Both the position numbers and the translations under genes were made by a program. The notes beneath the pieces were generated by a model. That model did not search any database and had not been told where the DNA came from. It saw only the letters and a list, made by a program, of their open reading frames with translations. Positions 46,909 through 58,989 of a stretch of DNA of 64,000 bases are shown here, piece by piece. Source of the DNA: Lethocerus indicus (lineage: Eukaryota; Arthropoda; Insecta; Hemiptera; Belostomatidae); the NCBI GenBank assembly GCA_019843655.1, contig JACDQD010000004.1, positions 29,833,872 through 29,897,871 on the forward strand. Direction: 5' to 3'. The number at the start of each line of letters is the position of its first letter. Position 1 is the stretch's first letter.

Positions 46909-49900
46909 AGGCTGAGTCAGAAATTTACATTTTATGAGGTCTTCTCTATTTTAATTATCAAGCTTATAACAAGGGAAGCCAAATATTATACATACTGGGT
47001 CCACGAAGAGCGGATATTTTCTGGATTTTTATATTACAATATCGAGGAAACAATTTTCAAAATAAATTCGTTATTAATAAATAATTAAAATATTATCCAA
47101 CTGTCTGTTCTATTGAAATTATAAACACAAATTAAAAAAAAATTTTTACGTATACCAAATGTGTCTCATTGAAATATATAGTCAGGTTTCAATTCGCTAT
47201 CTGATGTATGAAAAATATAATATTCACGGAGAACACGATCAGAACAATCGGTAAATCTTTATGATTCCGATCCGTGAAACACCGCCCCCAAACACTGGAG
47301 TCCAATCGTCAATTTTGTTCCTTTTAAACGTTTAATAAATCCGGATGAAGGGCTCTCTTCGCTGGCTCCCCTCGCAGTTTACCCCACCTCGCTCCTCACC
47401 CCCGCGTACCCTCCCTCACCCTCACTCTCTCTCTCTCTCTCTCACTGTATCTTTACGGTCCGCTCAAGCAGTTTCATTACATTTAAATAAAGTGCGCCCT
47501 CTCCAGAGGGAGAGTGGGAAGGGCACATTTTATACCCTTTTAACAGCTCGAGCTCCCCCTCCTTTTCAGATTCCCTTTTATTCCTTCCCTTTTGCATAGC
47601 CTCCACCCACCTCTTCCTTTCGCCCCAACTTCTAAGTTTAAGCAGGGGGGTTGTGGGGCGAGGGGGCTTATCGGCTAGATTAGGATCCCCGAAGTGGAAT
47701 GGGACAGTCTTAAGCCGGCTCCGGCGCTTTACCTATACAATCACTTCAACGCCCTCGTTACCTCGGCCCTCGTACTTCGTCGACGGGGAGGGGGTGGGTG
47801 GAAGCGAGTCTTTCTTTTAAATTTATCCTCCCTTCCGACTAGCCCGGCGCGCTACTTCCAAGCTCCGAAATTACCTTATTGGTCTTGTATTCTTTGGAGA
47901 TTTTTAATCCTCCTTAATTTTGTCGAATTTTCTTTTCTATCTCTTCCGCTGTATTTAGCCGCCTATCTCAAGTCCCCTTCTGAATTTAATTAAGAGAACC
48001 AACAATGAAAGGACGCTCGTCGACGGAATATTACGATTAATTAAAAATCCAAAGTATCGTTACAAATTTCGGATGGTAGGTAATGTTCTTAAAGTTCGCA
48101 AGCGTGTACTATATAGGTTATTTAGTGAGTTGTAAAGGCAATAACTGCATGTTATACAAAACTGGATTTGGCAAAAAAGACACGTTAAGTCATAGTAAAG
48201 GCAGCTTTATTATTAGGAGTTAACGACAAGACAGGATCATAATAAGAGAATTGGATACCGAAATTAAAATAATTCACTCGGTCGTTTCTAGCGTCGGCTT
48301 CGGTTTCCTATCTAGGGGCGGTTATTTCCCGGATGCCTATCTCGGGCTATGCAATGGAAATTGACTTTTGATGGCTACCGTAATGGCGTCTACCCCACAC
48401 CTCCGCCCCCACACTCCATCAGGGCCCATAAAAGACACTCTTAGCGGTCTTTAGGTGTGCAAGTGGTGGTGTTGTAATAGTGGTGAAGGGTGGGTCGAGT
48501 TGAGGTGAGGTGAGGCGGTGTCGGGGATTGATTCATTCCCGGGCGGGGCCGCCGTATTTCGGCGCTCCCAGTGCCGCCAATAAATCTAAAAAGAACCGGT
48601 TGGCATTTTCCGCCGACAATGGCGCACGTTTTCCTTCCGATCGTCTCCCCAAACTGGAGTCGCCGCCCCCCGCCCCCGCGGCCGTAATGGCCGTGTTTAT
48701 TCGGAGACCGATTTTGCATGGGGCTCCGCCCCCGCCGGCCCCGCGCTAGATTTTATCACTTTCTTCTTTCTCTCGCTCTCCGCCTCCTTTTTCCTCCGCC
48801 CGCCGCGCCCCGCATTGTGTTCGATGTCTTTTATTGCTGTTTATACACGGCGGCCCACTCGGCTATGCATGAGATTTTAACAGGCGAGCTAACTCCTCCC
48901 CTCCGTCACCATTTCCACTTCCAGTCGATCCGGTCGGCATCCAGACTTTATTTAGGGCCGCATTTATTCGTCCCGGCCGTCGGGGATATTAACGCGGAAG
49001 GGCCCGCGTGAAATACGGCCCCCCCAAAGTAATTTGTGTCCGGAAAGGCGTCACTCCGGCCGATCGGATTTGGCGGCGCCGGGAATATATTATCACTAGC
49101 GCCGAATAACTTATACGTTTGTCTCTTTTTTGGGAAACGTCGATAAATATTAGAAATGTGCTTACAGTCGGGATAATGCGAATGTTTTCTTCGCACAGTT
49201 CGGTCGTATACCGAGAACGGAGTTTAAGTCACGATTCCGGCCTCGGTATGAAAAGTTATATCTCTCGTGAACGTCGATAGTTAGGACTGCGGAAAGAGAA
49301 AGGCGGCAGGCGGTAGACACCCGAGAACGTTATTTTGGACCGATTCTTCCGTAAAATCAGTCCACCGTTCCGATTGGAAATTGCATTGTAAGTTACCGAA
49401 TTGATTAATTTCACGTTTTCCCGACCGATGCGCATTTTACCGCTCATATGGCTCCTTTTATCTGGCCACCGATTTTAAATTAATCCCCGCTGTCGGTTGG
49501 CGCATATGTCGGTGGCGCCGGCACCGGCAATTGATAAAGCGGTTGATGCCGGCCGCCGCAATACGGCCGACTATTAAATTCTCATTATCTGCCCACCCCC
49601 ATTGTTGACACTCCGGCGTAATTAAACTTCCCGTTTGTTCAGCGCTGGGGCCCCGCGGCCGGCCGCCGTCCAGGGTTTCCAACGGTCGAAACACAAAATA
49701 AGAGATAAACAGGGCGGGGGCGGATATAAACAGCCCCGCAGATAACACAAATTGTGTTTGTACAACACGATTCTGAGCAGTAAATTTAATTTCAAATCGT
49801 TTTGTGGTTATTAGATTAGAAGCGACTGAAACGTACATGATAATATAACGGTATATACACATCGGCGCCGCTTTAATTACCGCCGAGAATACTAATGAAA

Positions 49901-50808
49901 ATATGGTTGGGGTTAAGCGGAATAAAGTTTGAATTGTGTAATTCATCACCATTTTGATACTCATTTAGCATATAATAAGTCTGTAAGTGGATGACTCGCT
50001 CAATAATTTTAGCTATTCGTGAAGCATCCTCCAGTTATTACTGAAGCGACAGACAGTTCTATTATATATGAATCGCGTGTATGAGTGACGATTAAATAAA
50101 TTCACAGATCTGGATTACTATTTGGGCGCTTATTCTTAAAAAGGGGTGTAAAATAAGTGGTCCGTAATCGCCGGTTAATATTGCGAGCGGTATGATACAA
50201 TTGAAGGGGCGCGTTCGGCTAAATCGCCTCCGGGTTTCAATTTTGCCCGGATCTATTTTCCAGTTTGAAATTGGAGCCGGGTCGAAATAAATTGCCGGCT
50301 GTTATCCGAAATTGGTATCCGAGCTGCCAGAAGGAAACTGGCAATCCTCTCCGCCGGAGCGGGCTCACTTTTCCCTTTTTAACGGTTAGGGCCGCCCCAA
50401 AGGAAAGGGCCAATGCATACTAAACGATTACCAGAGGAGGCTGTTACCCCACTCCGGCCCAGATAGCGGAATTCCCTTTAGGAATAAATAACAAAATGGG
50501 ATACAAGGGCACCCCCCCCCCACCAAGCGCGCACCTCGTTATTGAACAGATTTTGTAACTCCGCGCTGGGACTACTTGCGTAATTTCACTTTAAATATAG
50601 TACGGGAATTTGCCGCACCCTATTCTCGGCTTATTTCTTTTACAGAAGAATAAATAAAATCGTTAATATCGCATCGATATATTAGTTTTAATGTGAATTA
50701 AAGTATTCGTCGAAGAACAATTCTAATTTCGAGTCATTCATACCTGCCTCTATATCTTGAAAAACTCCCGTAAAAAATTCGCAATCAAAATTATTGCTAT
50801 CTCTTCAG
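46909..50808. other. No gene supported; GC island 48380-49080 and 49480-49750
   Basis: A (CT)n tract is at about 47425-47442. The GC islands hold CGGCGCC-type and TAATTA motifs. A 168-codon minus frame at 49458-49964 crosses one of them but has no recognisable domain and is not called. A C-run of about 10 lies near 50510-50521. Confidence 0.3.
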
Positions 50809-50903
50809 ATGACGGCCTGGAACATCAACAGTCGGTCTTTCATGAATGGATGTTCGTGTCATATCATGGCGATTGTTGGATGAAAACGGTACGGGTTTAC
50901 AAG
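50809..50903 (+). CDS. Candidate 95-nt internal exon
   Basis: A good 3' splice site (TTGCTATCTCTTCAG) and a 5' splice site (TACAAG followed by GTGAAT) bound an open segment of 2 nt plus 31 codons. The peptide includes HQQSVFHEWMFVSYHGDC and ends Val-Arg-Val-Tyr-Lys. The alternative frame starts with ATG but stops after 24 codons. No family is recognised and no neighbouring exon was found. Ranked as a possibility only because both splice signals fit the frame. Confidence 0.25.
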
Positions 50904-53900
50904 GTGAATTTGAGTTCCAAAATGCGGAGGCAATATCAATAAATGCTAGCAAAATTATGAAACGTAGGAGACGCTAACGGGAGAATAACCTCGGCTGCCG
51001 CAAACGGTAGAAACGTTTCTTGCCAAACTCAGCAATTGTGGTACTTGGAGGAGGTGTGCCCGGCCTCTCAGAACTACGAGGAACGTTCCATTACATTGAG
51101 TCTTAACAAAATCGACTACAATGTTTGAACGCCCTCGACACACTCGGAGTGGAAGAGCAATGCATACGAAAGCGATTACCGGGCTATTTTTCCCCGATAG
51201 GCGTCGACAGGAATTTCCTTAGGGGTGAAACGGGGAGCGGGTTCGGTTCGCATAATCAATTCCCCCGCAGACAATTACACAGGGCCCGGGGCACCCCTGC
51301 ACCAGATAAGCCTATTAAAAACGGCGGATAAATCGGCGGTGTTAATCGCACGTGTATACATACATAGATCTTAGGGAGGGTGAGGGCGGAATATCTCGTA
51401 TCTGTATACAAGTTATACGGGCGGGAAGGGCGCTCGACGCGCTGAGTCATGAGCCGCCACTCCCCCGACTCTTCTGTATCATTAAATAAGCCGCACGTCC
51501 CTTCAACCCCCATCATACCGCCGCCGCCGGCTCGGCTTAAGCCTTCGGATTACACGCTCAACCCCTCACCCTCACTCAATATCTACCAGTTGAATGTTAA
51601 ACCGAATGTGGGGGCGGGGGGGGGGTGGCCGAAATCATATTTTCATGGCAATAACGTATTTGGTCTATGATACGACCCGTAATCCCCTACAGCATAATTC
51701 GCGTTACTGATTCATAGAGCCAGCACCCGCCAGGATATCGGCTAAAACTCGAATGGGTATAACGCGCAAGAAACATAGGAACAACCGATGTCTCAACTTC
51801 AATCAGGGAATACAGAGGACATTTGAAATATAGTGGATTATATATCGTGGTCTCTTAAATGGTGGTAAATTTACTTTATCACAGAAATTACAGTTTCACA
51901 ATATCCCTACCACTATTCTTTAGAATCATGACGTAGGATTACTTATATAAGAAATAAGTAAAATCAGTAATACATCTGTGGTCCCAATCTATTGCATCCT
52001 TAAGAAAGGGAGTGCAATACGTCATTTAGTTACATTTGTTGTTAATGAGCGCAAGTTTAGAGTTCTGAAAGAACAGGAGCGATTAAATTTTATTGTCGTC
52101 CGGTTTCAATTAAGGCTTTCTTTAGAAAAGTATTGAAAAAAGTCAGGCTGCGATAAGAGGGAGAATTTGCAACGTTTAACTCGGAAATAATTAAAACTCT
52201 AAAATTAGCAAAAAACATCGAGGGGCTCGTTATCGAACGATTGTCACTATCCAGTTGGAGAAAATTACAACCGTAGTATAATTGTTGTTTTTTTTGGTTA
52301 ACGACCGAAAGACTTTAACATTAAATTGGGTACTTTTTAAGTCCTTATTTTAACAAGTGGTTTCAATAATTTCTAAACGTGTGTCCATTGCTCCAACACT
52401 TCAACAAGGCATTCAACAGCAATAAATCTTTTTTACCCTAATTTGGATTGAAGAAAATTACAATGGTTATTGAATCGGCGGGTGGTTTCTATGGCGTTTA
52501 TAATATTGGTATGCCATTGAGGATTACACATCTGAAATTACCAATTAATGCATATGTACGGATGTCCAAACCTCCTAGCCAAAAACATGAAACAGGAAAT
52601 TCAAAATTAATAAAGACTAATCTCTACATAATTACGTGAGAATTATGTTATATGCATGAATAGAGACGAACTAAAATTCAATACTGTAAACTATTATCAC
52701 GCGATATATAGTCAAAGAAGAATAAGTTACCGGTTTAAGATGAACGTATTCTAAATACTGTTGAATTCCTCCTTTCCTGCTGGCTCTAGGGTGATCGCTG
52801 CGGATATTCTGAGTTCATTACCTTAAATACTCGGCAATTTGCCTTGCAGTGCCGATAGGCGTAATCAATTTCGCAAAGTGCTCAATTAGCGAGAGTCATG
52901 CGGGCCCGCCTGTAATGAAGAGTATCATTAAGCGATGTCCAACTCACCGGCCACGGGTCGCTTCGAACCGGTTCCAGTCAAAAGAATATTATATTTTAAT
53001 ATTTCAATGTATAATTTTAAATATTTGAAGCTGGATCGTCGAAGCAATGATGTAATAATTGCTATAAACAGTCGTAAAACAGAGCGGGTAAGGGCTGTTA
53101 GGTGGAGGCGGGGCTGGGAGTTGGCTGAATGTCGAACGACTCACATGAGACGTACGTAACACTGTGCACAGTAACAGTGCAGTGATATTACTACAGTGAT
53201 AATGATAAGATACTTTCATTTTTTTTTTCATTTGATACTCCATTCTTATCGGCATTTGCGAGGGTTCCGTTCTCAATACAGGCTCATCAACCTCTCGCTC
53301 AGAACTGAGCGAGGTTCCCGCCGTCATCTCTGTATGTTATCAGACGATAAGATATTAAAATAATGCTACTAACGTTGCCGCAGGGAGATTGACGGGGAAA
53401 TGAAATTACTCCTTCCTTACAGTATCCTAAACCTTTGTCGGCCAATTAACAGGTGCATTGGAGCTACATATTAGTTTTATTATTTTCCATTATTTATACG
53501 ATTAATAATTGTAAATGAAGCGCCAACTGCACAATCAATAATCGCGAAGTCTAAGAGAACACGACACATTCGGCGAAATATGTGATTAAATAATGATAGA
53601 GGTATAGTATGGAGAGGAGATATTTCTATTAAGGGGGTGGCTATTGGGTCTAATAGGGGCCTAACTAGGTGAGGCGGCGACAGTCTCCTCGGTCGGGCCG
53701 GCGCTATATAATCTACCACGGTGCGGGCCTCTCCTAGCGCGGAACAAATTCAATTTTATCGCCGGGGGGTTGGTTGGGCCAATATGGCCCCCCGTGCGGC
53801 CCGTAGGTGAATGGGCGTCGGCCCCCTGTGTGAGCCCGTAATGTGCTCCACTTAGCTGCCATAACATAACGCCTTTATCGCTCCCCCAGGATGGCTCACT

Positions 53901-56900
53901 CTCCTCCCCCCCCAACCCCTTCCCCGCACCAAGCAATCCTCCCCTTTTCCGCATCCCTTCCTCCCTCCCACTCCCGCTCCCTCTCCCTCTCCCTCTCCCT
54001 CTCTTCCACGTCCTTTCACATCCGTTCTTTCTTTCGACCCCTCTCTGAATCAAAACCCACCATTTTCCCTCGAGCCCCTCTTTCGCGGTCCTCCTTTCAT
54101 TCGATCCTCTTCTCTCTCGGCAATATTTGGCCCAATGTCTATATACGCATTTATACCTAATAGAAAAAACGTGTGTTTCGTTCAACAACCCGAAAATTTT
54201 CTGTGGCCAACTAGTGTAATACATGTAATCATATTATAATGAATAAGCGGAAAATTCAGTTTTCCTATCGATGCACAGTACTTTGCCAATAAAGTCGAGT
54301 TTTGACAGAAAAATTAACTGATACAATTATCTAAAGTTTAATACAGTTCGTACAGTACTTCAAAAATTCAGTCGTGCGTTGAAAGAAATTTTAGTGTAGT
54401 GCTGTGAAATCTGAGCCCCCTTCATTACGAAAATTCAACGCCTTTTGGTGTAAAATAAGTACACCTTTTTCGGCCGACGTAGAAGGAAATATTTTTATGA
54501 TTATATTATAACTCGCTGCGAAGCCGACTGCGATGTTATCACACACACACATATCCGAATCGCCTTATTTGGCCTAGGCGGCCGAATAAAGCCTGACTGC
54601 GGTGTTATAGCCGCAAATCACTGACTGTTTTATAATCGTATTTAATTGAGGCATTAGCATTTCGTGTGTTCGGGCGTCGAATTATTTTATCTACTTAATC
54701 GGCTACAATTTCTATACAGTTTAATATGGAATGTGCATATTTGGTGATTTCAGTCTACAGCTGGCGAAATAGGTGGAAGATCGGTATGGATAAAATATTT
54801 AACGTTGCTCTGTGGAATCTGTCAACCATATCGAAGGGCGTATAAGGTTTTTCAGGGGCTTTGAGCGCGGTTAGCTGTGGCCGGAGCGTAATTGGTTGCG
54901 GGAGAATTGTCTCATTAAGGCCGCCGGCTCGGGCCCCTTCCTCTAACCTTTATACTTTTTAATTACGGTGGCCCCGCCCCGCAGATTAACTCCAACTTTG
55001 GACATCCCGCCCCCTTATATATATATATCAACCGCTGAAAGAAAAAAAGTTTTGTCTCCGAGGGTGGAGGCGGCCCAAACTCCTTATCTGGTTTTAATTA
55101 ATAAAATTGTTACAATTAACCCGGGACCGAACCCCCTCCGACCCGCCAGCATCACCCTCGCTTCCCCCCTTTGTCCTCCCGCGGGGATAAACGCGCAATT
55201 AAGTTTATATAATCGTGAAATAACGCCCTCATTATCTTCTTCCCCCACCCGCCAGTCCCGCTACAAAGTTATGATTCGGAGCGAGCAAGTTATAATATCC
55301 GACGAGAAATAATATCTTCGATATATAGGGCAATAAATCACGAAGTATTCATATTGTCTTACGGCCTTTAACCTAGATTTCATACGAGGCGACGAGTGGC
55401 AATCTGAGAAATATGTCCCCTCCGGTCGTTGTCTGGAACAGAGTTCGAGAATTGGTTTTAATAACCAATAATTCAATATAAATTTAATAATTATTTTGTG
55501 TGCAGTAGCAACGTTATGTGGTTATAACTGAAACAAGAGCGAATGACGAATATGACTAAAAAATAAGCTAACAGGAAGTTGTAACTATAAAATGTTAATA
55601 AAGTGCGCTATAGCGCGGAGGTCTGCGTACAGCTGAGTATGTCTCGCCAGCGACAAAGACTAAATATGTTCGTTTTGAACGTTTAATTCAAAATAGAATA
55701 GAGAATTCAACGAAAACGCGTTACATCTGGCCAGTAGTTCGCGGCGGAGCTCTGAAGTCGTAAAGGTGTGTCGGCCGGCTCCTCTATAAAGGATGTTAAC
55801 TGAGCTATATTTCATGCGCCGATGAACGAAAAAAACGAATGCTCGGGAGCAATTTTAATCTTCGCCAGCGCGCCTTCATTATTAATTCGACTTCGAAATA
55901 AAAACGACATTTTTTCAAACCGGGCCCGACCCCACGCGGCGAGACGTTTCGCCGTTTCCTCAATTCCGATTCGGCCGATCCGAATATAATTCGTATGATA
56001 ATTCCCGGGTCGGGGGAGTAGCCGACATTACAATATGTATCGTACACACATCTTATGGGCATTCCTCGGGCTTACGACCGTAATATTGTTACGATCGTAA
56101 TAATTGCTCCGTAATTACGTACGGTCCGAATTATCAGATCGGGAGAAATGTCGGTTCCAAAATGAAACTGACATTTCCAGTGTTTCTCTCTTTTTTTTGT
56201 AAATGTACAAACGCGTCAAAGTAAATTACACGAGTTTACTACTGTCGTAGGGTTTCTACGTAACAATTTTAATTGTTTTATTAAATAGAACGCTTTTACA
56301 GCCTTCATAAACCTTGCGGATGTGTCACAGTGGAGGAAGCTCATGATCGTCATCCGGAATTTATCATCAAATAAAATTAAGATCCAGTACTGCGATAAAC
56401 AGTGTAACCTTAAAAATATTTTATAAGTAATTTAATAAAGACTGTTTATAATAACAAGCAACACTTGTAACTACCTTGCAAAGTAAATTGCCGTGTAATG
56501 AGGAATCCTAAATCGCAAAGTTATCGGGAATTGTCGTTATCGATAATTTCCGCCCGTTTTCTGTAATTAGCTGAATAACCCGCTTTATAATATTCAATTT
56601 ATATCTTTGCTAACACCGAAACCTAAAAATTACGCTACAATCCGAGTTTAGCCTACTTTACTATTTGAAAGTCCGCGGTGTTGTCTTACATGTCTCGCAA
56701 TTATCTTGACTTTGCAATACGGTGATAAAAATAATAATTTACGTTTCGCTAGATAATTATATTGTATATTAATAATTTGAGTGGTAAAAAATTAAAGATT
56801 AAAAAACGAATCTACTATCGTTCTTTCTAAATCCGGCAGATTTAAGTGTTGTCGCACTGAACGATTATTTGGAAATTATTAGTTTAATAGAGGACAACTT

Positions 56901-56937
56901 TTGTGTTAATTGTTTTCAGTCGGTCTGAAGGAGGGAT
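50904..56937. other. No gene supported
   Basis: AT-rich with CpG patches at about 51230-51300, 53640-53800, 54880-55170 and 55860-56010. A CTCCCT-type repeat at 53976-54004 makes the long minus frame at 53661-54224 low-complexity Arg/Gly/Glu sequence. Confidence 0.3.
53976..54004. repeat. (CTCCCT)n short tandem repeat
   Basis: About five CTCCCT-like units in a longer pyrimidine-rich tract (about 53925-54010). Confidence 0.85.
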
Positions 56938-56977
56938 GGTTGGTGGTTGGTGGTTGGGGGTTGGGGGTTGGGGGTTG
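56938..56977. repeat. G-rich GGTTGGT/GGTTGGG minisatellite
   Basis: Two GGTTGGT units grade into three GGGGGTT units. Repeated G-tracts on one strand could form a G-quadruplex. It sits at the left edge of a GC-rich island (about 56980-57450). Confidence 0.85.
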
Positions 56978-58956
56978 ACATGCGCGGTGTGGAGGGAGGC
57001 CGCCCTATTCATCGGCCCCGACCATTATCAAGTGAGTCGAGGGGGTGAAGAGGGAGAGCCCCCCAGCCCAGTTTGTTAATCTGCCGGGGGGCCGCGTCCC
57101 GCACAAAGGCCCCATTGGCTAATTGAAGCGTTAATTACGTCTTCCATTTTCTCATTACCAAATTGTCTCTAACCCTCCCGTTCCCCCACCCCTTCCCCGC
57201 GTTTCTCCTTCGGCTTTAATATAATAGGGGGTCGTTGGGTTTGCGACGGGAGGGGTTCGGGGGTTGGCACCCCGGCCGAGATTACGCCCTTCCTTCCACA
57301 GCCCCCTTCAATATAAATTGCGAATCCTCCTCACCCCCACCCCGCCCCCGCTATGCTCATTAACCCCCTTCCCCACCGAATTTCCCTCCCCCTTCCGCCC
57401 CCCGCCGGAGCCGCCCGGAGATATCGGCCTCGCTCCACCCCCGCCGCTTTGTTAACCCGTTTCTTTATATTTTTTAACCTCCTTCCTCTTTATTCGGGGT
57501 CTTTTCATCGATGATGTGATTGGGATAAAATGTGCGGCGGTCTAAAAAAAGTGCCGACGGACAAAAATAGCAGTCGCCAAATTTGAGCTTGCTCATTTTC
57601 GTGCCCGGGATTTTTTTAGTTTTAAAATAAGGTAATCGTTTAAACTTTAAACGATAGGAATCGATACAAAATAGATGCACGAATAAACGTAGAAGCGAAA
57701 GAAATTATTACGCCTTTTTCTTGTAGTATTTGAGCAAGATCGAAACCTGGTCGACCTCCGAGATCTTTTGCCAAAATAATCAATTCTTTACTGATTTTAA
57801 TTGGGCATTTGTTATAATTCCTATTATAAAATTTCAGTTCTCTACGATTTCGTTTTACCATCTCTATTAATAACGGAAGGGTCCAATTAATAAATACGTT
57901 TCTTATAGTTTATTAGTATATTTACCCGTATTTTCTCCCAGAACAGAATGTCAACCTTCAGGATGTGGACAGTTGGTGACAATGGTCGGGGCTCTGGGGA
58001 CGGTGAAGTGAGCCCTGGGTATTGGGTAGTTCGGAGGGCGGACCAATTTGGGAGCCGGCCCATGGAGTAACAGATTGACAATTTGCTGGGGGCGGCCCCG
58101 TTCGCGGTTGGCCGGGCCCCCAACCAAAAATTAATTACCAATATAAAAGCCCGAGTGTGAGGAGTGGGGGGGGAGACTATGTTTTTAATTAGGGAAATCG
58201 TTGGGCCGTATAGCGCCGGCCATGTTTTCCATTTAAAGGATGAATTGTTCTGAATGGGGCGGCGCCGGTGGCCGGGCGCCGGATCCGCATTTATCTGCAA
58301 ATTTAAATTGAAGCATTCACCGGGCCCCCCCCCATTGTTCCTCTCCGGCTCGCCGCGACCGCCGAATGAACCTCGCTCGCCGGCTCGCTCGCAAATCTCA
58401 TTTGGCACAAAACAGTCTATTAACATAATTAAATTGGAACTACCGCAATATCCGTTTTGTGTAATGGGGGATTTGGGGAACGCGCGTCTTGCGACCCATA
58501 AATTTATAGCCGCATTGTATCCGCCCGACACGTTGCCAATGGGACACCGGTCCATTGTAGCACGCGGATTCGAGGCGTTGTCACATTTAATCATAGCGCG
58601 TTTGTAGGCCCAGCAGTCGAACCAAGCCAGCCCAACTCGCCACTGTTTTCATAATCGCTACGTAATTGTTCGAACGAAGGTTGGGCCAGAATTAAAGAAA
58701 TTGTCGCTCCGATTTTACACTCTGTGGATATCTGAAAAAAATGAATAATAATTTTTACGCATTTCTTCAGTCCACTTTGGAAAATCTTTAAACACCGGAT
58801 GAATAATCAAAATCGACGAAATAATCAATAAGAATTGAAAAAATGTCAGCCAACATTTAGCTGTATTAGCTGTATTTTTTTAGGCAATGTATATCGTTAC
58901 TAAATTCAGCGAATTATAAACCGCAAATATATAACAAATTATATATTAACATCTTA
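56978..58956. other. GC-rich islands, no gene supported
   Basis: Islands at 56980-57450 and 57950-58620 contain TAAT cores and poly-C runs. A 235-codon minus frame (57887-58594) spans the second island, but overlaps a 117-codon + frame and has no recognisable domain. CpG- and GC-rich sequence lacks stop codons by composition alone. Confidence 0.3.
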
Positions 58957-58989
58957 ATATAAGTATAACGCAATTCGTTATACTTATAT
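58957..58989. repeat. Perfect inverted repeat, 14-bp arms, 5-nt loop
   Basis: ATATAAGTATAACG, loop CAATT, then the exact complement CGTTATACTTATAT. It lies within a very AT-rich tract (about 58890-59040). Confidence 0.85.

Noticed and set aside
49458..49964. 168-codon minus-strand open frame
   Set aside because: No recognisable domain, and its composition changes from AT-rich hydrophobic to GC-rich along the frame exactly as the underlying DNA does. Likely chance.
53661..54224. 187-codon minus-strand open frame
   Set aside because: Much of it is Arg/Gly/Glu low complexity from the CTCCCT-type repeat on the other strand.
57887..58594. 235-codon minus-strand open frame
   Set aside because: It spans a GC/CpG-rich island where stop codons are rare, overlaps a 117-codon + frame, and shows no recognisable domain.
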